Shown here: positions 53,153 through 61,642 of the stretch, in pieces
Layout of the letters: every line of letters starts with the position of its first letter
Position numbering within the stretch: position 1 is the stretch's first letter
Assembly: GCF_026651875.1 (NCBI RefSeq)
Contig: NZ_CP104067.1
Location: forward strand, 5,384,501-5,448,500
Length of the DNA: 64,000 nt
Direction: 5' to 3'
Source: Alicyclobacillus fastidiosus
GTDB lineage: Bacteria > Bacillota > Bacilli > Alicyclobacillales > Alicyclobacillaceae
Notes under the pieces: model-generated
Databases searched by the model: none
Seen by the model: the letters and a program-made list of their open reading frames with translations, nothing else
What the model was told of the DNA's origin: nothing
Program-made: the position numbers and the translations under genes

Positions 53153-53908
53153 TCAGCTCAAACCGACATGTTTAATTAATAGAAGCGACACGTAAAAGAC
53201 ACCGACCCCGATCACGGTGGCGAACACCGTCCCTTTGTTCTGCCCCTTGACGACGGGCATCAAGTCAGTCATCGAGACGTAAAGAAACGTACCTGTCGCC
53301 AGTGCCATCAAAATTTTGACGACGCCCGCGTCGATGTTTCCTACCTCAAGCGTGATCACAGCCCCAATCAGCGTGGAAACCGCCAATCCAGCAGACGTCA
53401 AGAGCGCTTTCGTGCGCGATGTCCCGGACGCCAACGTGATGGTCGCCATACTGAACCCCTCGGGGATCTTGTGCATCGTGATAGCCACAAAAATGAGCAC
53501 GCCCGTCGCGCGGCTCATCGTGAAGGCACCGGCGATGATCACGCCGTCCATAAAGGTATGTAAGAGTAACCCTACGAATGAAACAAAGGCCGCTTTTGAG
53601 CTTAAGAGCGCCGGGTGGTGATGCGTCACGCCGTGGCTGGCAAAGTGGGATTGCGCTGGTCTGAGGCTGTATCGCTCTAAGATCAGGAGAACGAGGTAAC
53701 CAATGACGATGTATAGAGGTGCCGCCGTCGGCAGTTCACTCAACGAGTCCGGCAGTCTGTCCAATACAGTGGCGCCTAGTAAAAATCCGGCGCCCAGACC
53801 TGTGACCATCATCGTCTGCTCCGGACTGAGTCGCTTGACGACGGTAACCGCGCCGCCAATTACGTCGGCAAATGCCGCAATGGTGCACAAAATGAGTGCA
53901 AACCACAT
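53153..53908 (-). CDS. ZIP-family metal transporter
   Basis: A 251-residue protein with about eight transmembrane helices. The metal-site helices are visible: HTFMDGVIIAGAF and HKIPEGFSMA, and a His-rich loop (HFASHGVTHHHP) sits between helices. ZIP proteins import zinc, iron or manganese. ATG at 53908 is chosen; a TTG at 53917 is possible. It ends four bases from the esterase stop in a convergent arrangement. Confidence 0.9.
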   Translation of the reverse strand: MWFALILCTIAAFADVIGGAVTVVKRLSPEQTMMVTGLGAGFLLGATVLDRLPDSLSELPTAAPLYIVIGYLVLLILERYSLRPAQSHFASHGVTHHHPALLSSKAAFVSFVGLLLHTFMDGVIIAGAFTMSRATGVLIFVAITMHKIPEGFSMATITLASGTSRTKALLTSAGLAVSTLIGAVITLEVGNIDAGVVKILMALATGTFLYVSMTDLMPVVKGQNKGTVFATVIGVGVFYVSLLLIKHVGLS

Positions 53909-54117
53909 TGACTTCAATCACTCCACAAGTCCCTGACATTTGGTGTAGCATGGTGATTGGATCAGCGCTATGATCGCGTGTAAATAGTGATGGTTACGAT
54001 TTATGTACAGATGGAGCATCCCATATCCACCGCTGCGCATTGCGCAAAGCGTGTCCTTGTATAGATTTAGTCTCGTCAACAGAGCGGAAATTTAATATAG
54101 AAAGCGAGTCGTCGTCC

Positions 54118-54315
54118 ATGCAACATCATGACAGACAGGTTCACGGGATTTTGGTACGCGGAATCGACGTGTTACCGGACACAAAGTGTGGCCACTGTGG
54201 GTCCGAGTTGACCATAGAGGCGTATCTAGAGGCAGACTCGACCTGCCCACACTGCCAATCTGCCTTCAATCCAGGTTGTAAAGCGCACTACTCACTGTAT
54301 TTCTCGATGGACTAG
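54118..54315 (+). CDS. Small zinc-ribbon-like protein
   Basis: A 65-residue protein with CGHC and CPHC plus a further Cys (NPGCKAHY), predicting a bound zinc. No family is recognised. ATG at 54118; the longer frame from 54040 (91 residues) is possible. It is convergent with mgtC, which starts three bases from its stop on the other strand. Confidence 0.6.
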   Translation: MQHHDRQVHGILVRGIDVLPDTKCGHCGSELTIEAYLEADSTCPHCQSAFNPGCKAHYSLYFSMD

Positions 54316-54318
54316 AGC

Positions 54319-54975
54319 CTAGTCGACACTGATAGAGAACACGTCCGGCGTGGCCTGTAGCTTGGAAATGAGGTCATTCAAATTCGATCCCGGTTTCATC
54401 CGAACCTGCAACACGATGGTGACGACTGGTTTATCGGCAGACGTCGTGACGCGTCGAATCTGAACTTTTCGAGCCTCTGGACACTCGGCGCAAAACGTCT
54501 GCATGACGGCGTTCAAATCGCGCGCCTCAACGACCAGACGGCACTGTGAAGCCACAGAAATCCTTCCTTCTCGACTGAGTACCTCGAGGGCGATCAGCAC
54601 GAGCGCCGTGGTCACCGCACCGACGACGTACATTCCCGCTCCGATAGCCAGCCCGATACCTGAGGTCGCCCACAGCCCAGCTGCAGTGGTTAACCCGCGA
54701 ATGGATTGGCGCTGGACGAGGATGGTCCCCGCGCCTAAGAAGCCGATACCACTGACGACTTGGGCGGCAATCCGACTGGGGTCCAGTACAGTCGCTGCCG
54801 CTGTTTCCATGTCCCGAAAACCATACTTCGACACAATCATGATCAGCGCACTCCCTACGCACACCACAAAATGCGTTCGCAAGCCCGCCTCTTTGTCACG
54901 GCTTCTGCGTTCCCATCCAATCATCGCCCCAAGAACACCGGAAGCAATCAGTCGCAAGACCAATTCCAATTGCAC
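54319..54975 (-). CDS. mgtC: MgtC/SapB-family membrane protein
   Basis: A 218-residue protein. The membrane half has the family motifs GWERRSRDKEAGLRTH, VSGIGFLGAGTIL and GLTTAAGLWATSGIGLA. A C-terminal ACT-like domain follows (about 135-218). MgtC proteins affect magnesium homeostasis and, in pathogens, ATP synthase; in free-living Bacillota the role is not settled. The sequence fits the Bacillus SapB-like branch. ATG start. Confidence 0.9.
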   Translation of the reverse strand: MQLELVLRLIASGVLGAMIGWERRSRDKEAGLRTHFVVCVGSALIMIVSKYGFRDMETAAATVLDPSRIAAQVVSGIGFLGAGTILVQRQSIRGLTTAAGLWATSGIGLAIGAGMYVVGAVTTALVLIALEVLSREGRISVASQCRLVVEARDLNAVMQTFCAECPEARKVQIRRVTTSADKPVVTIVLQVRMKPGSNLNDLISKLQATPDVFSISVD

Positions 54976-55110
54976 GTTAGGTCACCCGCCTTCACGTTGT
55001 TGAAGTTGGACTTCTGAATAGATGAATCTTACGCGGCCAACACGAGCCGTAGTCGGAAACTTTACCACTTATCCCACAGAATTCACATGGAATTATGTAA
55101 ACTAGCGTGC

Positions 55111-55225
55111 TACAATCTGTTCATAGAAGTTTCAAGCCACCTACGTTTACGCGTGGTTGGCAAGGTACTTCTACTCCCATAATCGACAATTGGCTCGACT
55201 CTTCGGAGTTCGGGCCTTTTTTATT
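55111..55225 (+). promoter_or_regulatory. Structured leader with intrinsic terminator upstream of the HD-GYP gene
   Basis: An extended -10 (TGCTACAAT, 55108-55116) predicts a start near 55123. A 7-bp perfect stem TAGAAGT (55124-55130) / ACTTCTA (55167-55173) encloses a CCAC/GTGG hairpin, and a terminator follows at 55192-55225. An outer perfect repeat AATCGACAAT (55181-55190) / ATTGTCGATT (55223-55232) flanks the terminator. The layout is that of an aptamer plus expression platform; no known riboswitch is recognised. Confidence 0.55.
55192..55225 (+). terminator. Terminator upstream of the HD-GYP gene
   Basis: Stem GGCTCGACTC / GAGTTCGGGCC with a TTCG loop, followed by TTTTTTATT. It would stop transcription about 90 bases before the HD-GYP start unless prevented. 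Confidence 0.85.
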
Positions 55226-55314
55226 GTCGATTTCCGTCGATTTCACTCTATTCTTTAAGCAAAGTGTGTAATATTATGAAAATAGTTCACATCTGAGACG
55301 AAGAGGGCACATAT

Positions 55315-56241
55315 ATGCATCTATCACTCGACACCCTGTCCATTTTAAAGAACCGCTCGCTCTCCAAAGTGACAATTGATAGCATTGTTCAGGCCTTCTT
55401 ACTGGCGTCCGGTGACGACACGGAAGTCATCTACCATCGTCTATCGGCAGGATCTTACTGGACGCTGGAACCTGAGTCTCAGGAGAACCCAGTGAATGGC
55501 CCACTCGAAACGATTTACCTTACGGCCGGCCGCCTAAAGGTCTTTCGCGACTCCGAGGAGATTACCCTGGCGGAGGGGGATCACATCTCTTTTCGCCCAG
55601 TCTCACAGCAGACTGTGTTTTACGGCGACACGGAATCCACATTTTTGTACATCTGCTCCAAACCTGTATTTCACCATTATCGATGCGCCCTCGAAGAAGT
55701 CAATCACCTTGCCCTCACCATCGAACAAAAGGACGGCTACACCTCTCATCACTGCGCTCGCATTATGCAGTTGTCAATGAAGGTTGGAAGGGCGATGAGG
55801 CTCGCTCCGAGTAAGTTGTACACGCTCCAATTTGGCGCCTATCTCCACGATGTCGGAAAAGTGCGCGTCCCCAGTGAACTGTTGAACAAACCAGGCAAAC
55901 TGACCGACTCAGAGTGGGAATTGATGAAGCGGCATACCATCTACGGGCGCGACATCCTGCTTGAGACGGGCCTGCCGTACCTCACGCAAGCAAGCCTTCT
56001 CGTCGGTCAACACCACGAGCGGTACGACGGCTCCGGCTACCCATTTGGCCTCAAAGGTGAGGACATCGACATCGGCGCGGCCATCATCGCCGTCACCGAT
56101 TCGTACGATGCGATGACGACAGACAGGCAATACCGCAGCGCGAAGCCCGCACCGGACGCCATTGCGGAAATCCAATCGCTGCGCGGCACACTGTACCACC
56201 CAGCCGTGGTCGATGCGTTCGTGAAGTCCCTGGCACCGTAG
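55315..56241 (+). CDS. Cupin/HD-GYP domain protein
   Basis: A 308-residue protein. The N-terminal half (about 40-115) has a cupin-like strand pattern (ETIYLTAGRLKVF, ITLAEGDHISFRP). The C-terminal half is HD-GYP: H178-D179, a HH pair at 233-234 and the DGSGYP motif at 238-243. HD-GYP domains hydrolyse cyclic di-GMP; the cupin may sense a small ligand, which is inference. Spacing from the leader terminator suggests attenuation control. Confidence 0.85.
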   Translation: MHLSLDTLSILKNRSLSKVTIDSIVQAFLLASGDDTEVIYHRLSAGSYWTLEPESQENPVNGPLETIYLTAGRLKVFRDSEEITLAEGDHISFRPVSQQTVFYGDTESTFLYICSKPVFHHYRCALEEVNHLALTIEQKDGYTSHHCARIMQLSMKVGRAMRLAPSKLYTLQFGAYLHDVGKVRVPSELLNKPGKLTDSEWELMKRHTIYGRDILLETGLPYLTQASLLVGQHHERYDGSGYPFGLKGEDIDIGAAIIAVTDSYDAMTTDRQYRSAKPAPDAIAEIQSLRGTLYHPAVVDAFVKSLAP

Positions 56242-56273
56242 TCATGCTACTACCCAGAGGGGAATGCAGTGGT

Positions 56274-56325
56274 ATCAAAAAGAGCCACCCGCAGATCACC
56301 TTTCGATGAATGCTGTAGGCGGCTC
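56274..56325 (-). terminator. Terminator after the retropepsin-like gene
   Basis: Imperfect stem GAGCCxCCxxCAG / CTGTAGGCGGCTC (56282-56325); on the minus strand it is followed by TTTTT (56274-56280). It lies between two convergent genes. Confidence 0.75.
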
Positions 56326-56349
56326 AATTATCCCGCGTAAACTTAAGAC

Positions 56350-57432
56350 TCACTTTAGGATGGTCAGGGTGCTATCCTTCTGAGAGACGAGCAAATCGTA
56401 CCCATTGTCCTTGAAAAACCCGTAACCGAAAAGAGAAACGCCGGAATAACTCGGGTCTACGATACAAGGTACGTCGGTGAACTGCGTCCCGCCGATGCTA
56501 AGCGTGATTTGGCTCACGTATGCCGAATCTTCCCCACCTACGCCTTCTACCTGAATATCCCCTAGGTTTGGAAGGTTCAAGGAGTCTGCTAAGCTCTTCG
56601 TGATGAGCGGTTCAAATGCGCCGGTATCCAACTGCAGAAGCACATCGCTGCCACCGGCCTGCGCGTTGAACAGGACCGCATTCTGATAAGTCGTTATCGG
56701 CACAGTGGACACGACCGTATCTCCGGACGGAGGAGTCACGGTCGCTTGTGCAGGCGCCGGTGAAAACGTGATGGACTGCGTCTGTGTCTGAACGTGCCCA
56801 CTTGGATCCGTCCACGACGCCGTCACCTGTACCGTCTCCGCCTTGCTGTCGTCGACCGCGCCAATCCAGCTGCCGTCTTGGTCCGTGACGTCGCTGAGCG
56901 TATTGCGATTTTGTTCCGACGAGAAATAGGCGCTGCCAGTCACCTGCAAATGGATGGCCTGGTGTGGTACGGATGCGTCGTTGTCGCCGACCATCACGTC
57001 GATCGGCGCCGGGCTCCCCACATCTGCCGACTGTTTATCGATGTAGAGCTCGTAATCGTGGTGAACGGGCACAGCCGTAAAGTTGAATCCGCCACCTTTC
57101 AGTTTCGTCGCCTTCACCTTCGCGGCCACCTGCGTCCACGGCAAATAGGTATTTCCCTTGTAAACCACGCCTTGAACGGTCCCACCTGTGATGGCGAACT
57201 TGCCGTCACCCAAGTACTCGTACGGGGACTTGAACGATTTCAGGGCCTGCCACTCGAGGTACGTTTCATCCCCAACCACGATTGCCGGAATAGACACTCC
57301 GTTCACCTCGGCGCGAACCTGCCCGTTAGTCGCACTCGACGTCGCCGCATAGGCCGTAGTTGCAACACATGGAACCATGATTGCAAGCGCGCTCGACGTG
57401 AGCATCATGCTGAATTTTGTCATGGGATTCAC
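56350..57432 (-). CDS. Secreted retropepsin-like aspartic protease
   Basis: A 360-residue exported protein: signal peptide (about 1-30), a region resembling a stalk domain (ETYLEWQALKSF), an Ig-like segment (about 125-225), and a C-terminal retropepsin-like half with the catalytic motif LLQLDTGAFEPL (Asp269, Thr270, Gly271) followed by conserved strands. One such domain per chain implies a dimer. GTG at 57432 has AGGAAG upstream. Substrate is unknown; a cell-wall or spore role is possible. Confidence 0.75.
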   Translation of the reverse strand: MNPMTKFSMMLTSSALAIMVPCVATTAYAATSSATNGQVRAEVNGVSIPAIVVGDETYLEWQALKSFKSPYEYLGDGKFAITGGTVQGVVYKGNTYLPWTQVAAKVKATKLKGGGFNFTAVPVHHDYELYIDKQSADVGSPAPIDVMVGDNDASVPHQAIHLQVTGSAYFSSEQNRNTLSDVTDQDGSWIGAVDDSKAETVQVTASWTDPSGHVQTQTQSITFSPAPAQATVTPPSGDTVVSTVPITTYQNAVLFNAQAGGSDVLLQLDTGAFEPLITKSLADSLNLPNLGDIQVEGVGGEDSAYVSQITLSIGGTQFTDVPCIVDPSYSGVSLFGYGFFKDNGYDLLVSQKDSTLTILK

Positions 57433-57671
57433 AGAATCTTCCTATCTTTGAATTTGATAAATATCTACCCTTCACGATTCGTCTTCGTTAACCGTCTTTC
57501 CTGCTGGATGGGCAATTTAATAGACAGAGGATAATTCATCCATGTCCGTGCTCCTTGACCACCGTCGTATTGGGCTAAATCTCCCGTTTACAACAAAACA
57601 AGGGCCCACCAAGGCGAGCACGCCCCGGTAGCCCGTGTATGATGGTCCTCCTTCGCAATCAGTAACGATCG

Positions 57672-57839
57672 CTACTGCTTGGATTTGTACGCGACGAGCG
57701 CCCAAATCGCAAGGATGATAGTGACTGCACCGAAAATGATGCTGTTCCAAAGTGCCCCGGTGTTCGATGAAAAACGATACACCCAGGGTGAGATAAGAAC
57801 CCAAATCCCAATAAGTCCAGTTAACCACAGTTGCCACAT
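57672..57839 (-). CDS. SPW-repeat small membrane protein
   Basis: A 55-residue protein with two transmembrane helices and one copy of the SPW motif (ISPWVYRFS) near residue 17. The SPW family is found in many bacteria without known function. ATG at 57839 with AAAGGAAG upstream. It lies alone between the retropepsin-like gene and a terminator for the neighbouring YjcZ gene. Confidence 0.85.
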   Translation of the reverse strand: MWQLWLTGLIGIWVLISPWVYRFSSNTGALWNSIIFGAVTIILAIWALVAYKSKQ

Positions 57840-57974
57840 GGAACAATCGCTTCCTTTCGAATTTTACGAAGTCCTCTCGGTGTCAAAAGGAAGACCATCG
57901 CTAAAACCTATGCGGCTACGTTCCAGTTTAGTCCAGCGAAATCGCCAAGGCCGATCGCAAACACCTCGGACGCA

Positions 57975-58015
57975 CGCAAAGAAGGCGCACCTCATGTGGG
58001 TGCGCCTTCTTTGCG
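57975..58015. terminator. Terminator after the YjcZ gene
   Basis: Near-perfect stem CGCAAAGAAGGCGCAC / GTGCGCCTTCTTTGCG. It ends the minus-strand YjcZ gene whose stop is nine bases away and may act on both strands. Confidence 0.85.
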
Positions 58016-58024
58016 TAATCAGGA

Positions 58025-58129
58025 TTAACAGGCTGCGGCTCCAGTGTATGGAACGAGCAGAATGAAGAGAACGAAGATGATGAGAAATACCACTGCCCAT
58101 TGCGTGTATCCGCCAAAAGCTCCGTACAT
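58025..58129 (-). CDS. YjcZ-type tiny membrane protein (paralogue)
   Basis: A 34-residue protein beginning MYGAFGGYTQWAVV, nearly identical in its helix to the gene at 17164-17280, and ending GAAAC. ATG at 58129 behind GGGGGTG. It belongs to the YjcZ family, often expressed in sporulation. It was found by eye in the gap between larger genes. Confidence 0.85.
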   Translation of the reverse strand: MYGAFGGYTQWAVVFLIIFVLFILLVPYTGAAAC

Positions 58130-58252
58130 AGTAGCACCCCCTATCGACGATGCTTTATGTTACGCGCAATTGTTCGGACATGGTTGGACCAATCGCAGGG
58201 GGATGCGCCGGAATCGAGCGGTGAAGACGGTTCAGGGCTGCAGCAATCGCCA

Positions 58253-58681
58253 CTACGATTCCTCTAGGTGCCTCGGAACGTACGTCCAGAGTCGACGGCG
58301 AATCTCGTCATTCAGGATGTGGACGCGCACCGTAGGCAATTTGAGCTTTGCAATCTGCATCGGACTCACTCGCTCTGTGTACCATGCGGTTGGGACCGCT
58401 TTGTAGACGAGATCGATATCGGAAATGAGCGCCTCCACATCGATATCCTCGTAAACCGGCCGCCCCTCCTCCAAATACCCTTTCGCGCGCTGCCACATTT
58501 GATAGCCGCCTCGCACGTTTCCGTTATGCAGGTGGTACAGTGTGACCGCGGCCTGAATCAGTCCCTTGAGAACCGGAGGTCTCCCGCGTTCCAGCCACAG
58601 GTGTTCCCCGTATTCGTGACACTCGAAGTAATCCCGTTTGACGTTGAAAAAGTATAGATATGCCATTAAGCGATGGTCCAT
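58253..58681 (-). CDS. DUF309 domain protein
   Basis: A 142-residue protein of the DUF309 family. The conserved part is FNVKRDYFECHEYGEHLWLE followed by GLIQAAVTLYHLHNGN, a helical pattern; the family is of unknown function. The ATG at 58681 is eight bases from GGAGGGG, preferred over the nearby ATG at 58687. It lies upstream of the MHYT kinase gene on the same strand. Confidence 0.82.
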   Translation of the reverse strand: MDHRLMAYLYFFNVKRDYFECHEYGEHLWLERGRPPVLKGLIQAAVTLYHLHNGNVRGGYQMWQRAKGYLEEGRPVYEDIDVEALISDIDLVYKAVPTAWYTERVSPMQIAKLKLPTVRVHILNDEIRRRLWTYVPRHLEES

Positions 58682-58799
58682 CCGCATCACCCCTCCACCA
58701 TGTACAACCGCGGTGGCTCGTCCAGTCGACAACCCTTCATCGATCTTCGTTCGTCACTTCTCTGACACCTTCGCTTGTTTCCCGACCTGCTTCTCGCCC

Positions 58800-61349
58800 T
58801 TACGTTGGAGTCGCCTGCCCCACTTTGCAGATTTCGATTGGCAACTCGATCAATACCTCTGTTCCGACGCCAAGCTCGCTGCAAAACTGGATTGTGCCAT
58901 TGTGGTCGCGGATGATGTTTTGCGTGACCATGAGGCCTAATCCAGTACCCGTTTGCTTCGTTGTATAAAATGGCTCCCCAATCCGCTTCAACTGGTCATC
59001 CGATATGCCCTCGCCGGAGTCGCGGATAGACACCGCGACGGCACTCTTCCCTTTCGGCCTCAGACAGATGTAGACGGTGCCCCCGTGTGGCATGGCATCC
59101 ATCGCGTTTTTTACGATGTTGAGGAATGCCTGCCGAAGTCTGTCAGGCTCACCCCTGACCACTATGCCCGCGTCCATCGCGAGGTCCGTAAAGATTTCAA
59201 TGTTGCGCATGACGGCCTCGGCCTGGATGAGATCGACCACGTAATTGAGGAGCACATGTACGTCGACGGCCTGAGCGGTGTCGGTTTGTGGCTTTGCGAG
59301 CAACAGAAATTCACTGATGATCCGCTGAATTCGATCGAGCTCACTCAACATGATATCGTAGTAGTTCTGGTACGTTGGAGCTTGCGTCTGCAACAGTTGG
59401 ACAAACCCTTTGATGCTCGTCATCGGGTTGCGGATTTCGTGGGCGATGCCGGCGGCCAACTGTCCAGCGACGGAGAGTTTCACCGATTGCAGCAGAAGCT
59501 CCTCCGTGTGCTTGCGCGCCGTGATTTCGCGCGAAACCAAAATAAATTTGGAAACTGCCCCATCATCATCGAGCACTGGCATGCCGCGAGTCTCCAAACT
59601 TGCGAAGGTGCCGTTCCTGTGTCGAACTCGACACTCGAGTTCGCAGGGGGTCTTGGTTTGAGCTGTGTGGGCGAGGGCGTCCGTGAAGAGGGGGACATCT
59701 GCGGCGTAGATCCAACTGACGGCCGACGTCCCCTCGAGTTCCGCACTATCGACACCGAACACGGCGAAATGCGAGGGCGAAGCATAGCGAATGATCCCGC
59801 TGACGTCGACGATGGCGATGAGGTCGTTTGCATTGTCCGCGATGGTCCGATACTTCATTTCGCTGTCCCGCAAAGCCCGTTCAAACTGCTTTCGCTCGCG
59901 GATGTCTCTGGCGGAGCCCGAGACGGCGACGACATTGCCTTGGCCGTCGCGAATCGGAAACAGGGAGAGGCTCACGTCAACCACATTGCCATAGCGGTCG
60001 AGATTTTTCGTCTCGTACGCCTCGATGCGCGTGCCTTGCGCAGCCAGTTTCCACCGCCAGTGTCGATCCTCCTGAAGCTCCTTCGGGACATTTGGCATCT
60101 CTTTGCCGATGAGCTCGTCGTGGGGCCATCCGTAGAGGCGTTCGAACGCCTGGTTAACGTCGATGATAATGCCGTTCGGCTGAATGATACATAGGGCGTC
60201 CCCCGATTCCTCGAACAGAGATTCGAGGCGTTGCTTCATTTCCACCAACTCGTTTTGTACGCTCACGGTTTGGGTGATATCTTTGCAAATCGCATAGTAA
60301 CCATGGCACTTCCCCTGGACGACGATGGGAACAATCGTCACGAGCAGGTGGACGGAATTACCGTTTTTATCCTGAAAGGTCAAATGTTGTGGAGCACTCC
60401 CGTCGATGGAAGGCTTGTCCGGGATACACGGTGTCCTCGTCCCGTCCGCAATCAGTTCGTCGATTCGCTTTCCAATCACTTCCTCAGACCGAAATCCGGT
60501 CGCCTTCTCGAGAACGGGATTCGCGTCGATAATGCGACCGTCTCGATCAATGACGATAATCAAATCGGAGTTCCGCTCGTACAGAGACCTGTACCAGATA
60601 TTCGCAACGGTGGCTCGACGGGTGACGACGAAGCGATCTACGTAGGCGCCTGCGAGCAACATAACGAGGACCACAGAAGCTGTCGCACAAATCCACAGGC
60701 CTAACTCATTCGCCTCGATAGACAAGTTTCCTTGGCGTCCGTTTGACCCTGTCGTCGTGTGTAAGACGACGGCGGCGGTGGCGAGATGCATCCCTACCAG
60801 GGTTACCGCCAAGGCTATCGAAGCGGCCATCCGGAAACGAAGCTGTTTCGTTTGAACGGATAGCGTCCAAAGCTTCAGAGCGATCATCGAACCAGCCGTG
60901 GACAACAGGAAGGCAGCGGTAATACACGGTGTGGAATAGTGGAGGTGGATATCTAATGACCTCATTCCGAGGTAGTAGACGAATGCGAAGTGGAGGCCGA
61001 GCAGGACCGACACAAGTGGCAGTCGAATCCATCCGCGGGTGTTAAACAGTGCTGCGATGACAATCGCTATCCCCAGCACAGCCGCCAATTCCGTCCAACC
61101 TAAGACCAACACGTCATACGACTGCGCCGGCGTCGTTACCGCCGCCACCGTCCCTGTGAAATACAGAGCCCACATCCCTGTCCCCATCGCGATAGAACCG
61201 AAGGCGGAAAAGAGAACTCGTCGCGCTGGGCCCCTGTCGAGGGCGATTCGGGAAATCATGTCGAAGAATGTATAGGACGAGATGAGCACGATGAAGAGCG
61301 CAAATAAAAGAAGGCTTTTGTTGTAGGACGTGAACAACTGAGCAGGCAT
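58800..61349 (-). CDS. MHYT/PAS sensor histidine kinase
   Basis: An 849-residue membrane-bound kinase. The first about 240 residues have seven hydrophobic segments with MHYT-like motifs (TGMWALYFTG, FVYYLGMRSL, GMHLATA), a sensor type proposed to bind diatomic gases. Three or four PAS domains follow (about 255-620), then HisKA with the His near residue 637 in GIAHEIRNPMTSIKG and HATPase. No regulator gene is adjacent. In Bacillus, such kinases feed the sporulation phosphorelay; that is inference here. Confidence 0.9.
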   Translation of the reverse strand: MPAQLFTSYNKSLLLFALFIVLISSYTFFDMISRIALDRGPARRVLFSAFGSIAMGTGMWALYFTGTVAAVTTPAQSYDVLVLGWTELAAVLGIAIVIAALFNTRGWIRLPLVSVLLGLHFAFVYYLGMRSLDIHLHYSTPCITAAFLLSTAGSMIALKLWTLSVQTKQLRFRMAASIALAVTLVGMHLATAAVVLHTTTGSNGRQGNLSIEANELGLWICATASVVLVMLLAGAYVDRFVVTRRATVANIWYRSLYERNSDLIIVIDRDGRIIDANPVLEKATGFRSEEVIGKRIDELIADGTRTPCIPDKPSIDGSAPQHLTFQDKNGNSVHLLVTIVPIVVQGKCHGYYAICKDITQTVSVQNELVEMKQRLESLFEESGDALCIIQPNGIIIDVNQAFERLYGWPHDELIGKEMPNVPKELQEDRHWRWKLAAQGTRIEAYETKNLDRYGNVVDVSLSLFPIRDGQGNVVAVSGSARDIRERKQFERALRDSEMKYRTIADNANDLIAIVDVSGIIRYASPSHFAVFGVDSAELEGTSAVSWIYAADVPLFTDALAHTAQTKTPCELECRVRHRNGTFASLETRGMPVLDDDGAVSKFILVSREITARKHTEELLLQSVKLSVAGQLAAGIAHEIRNPMTSIKGFVQLLQTQAPTYQNYYDIMLSELDRIQRIISEFLLLAKPQTDTAQAVDVHVLLNYVVDLIQAEAVMRNIEIFTDLAMDAGIVVRGEPDRLRQAFLNIVKNAMDAMPHGGTVYICLRPKGKSAVAVSIRDSGEGISDDQLKRIGEPFYTTKQTGTGLGLMVTQNIIRDHNGTIQFCSELGVGTEVLIELPIEICKVGQATPT

Positions 61350-61642
61350 TCTGCACCTCTAACGCGACCTAGATTCAATGCGTTTTATCTGTTCGAACAC
61401 CCAGTAGGCAGCCGTACACGCGAACGGCTTAAATTATTAAAAAATTATATTTAAATATTACCAAAGTTATATCCGTGGTCAATCGTTTTAGTGGATAAAC
61501 AACCTATTCTCAAACGATCTTTATTGCTGATAGCTTTAATCATTCCGTGCTAAATATGACAAACGCACAGAAAATGGGAAAGTGAACGAAGAGGGCCCGG
61601 GTATCTTCCCGAGTCCTCCTGATCACTCTCTCGTACATCGGC
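61350..61642. other. Intergenic region, AT-rich
   Basis: About 290 bases between the kinase start and the SulP stop. A long AT-rich stretch (about 61430-61500) is probably the kinase promoter region. A weak hairpin at about 61590-61625 (GAGGxCCCGGG type) may terminate SulP. Nothing else is recognised. Confidence 0.5.

Noticed and set aside
56794..57534. 246-residue plus-strand frame
   Set aside because: It is antisense to the retropepsin-like gene, rich in His/Arg, with no ribosome site.
58953..60194. 413-residue plus-strand frame
   Set aside because: It is antisense to the MHYT kinase and its composition is that of a mirrored coding strand.
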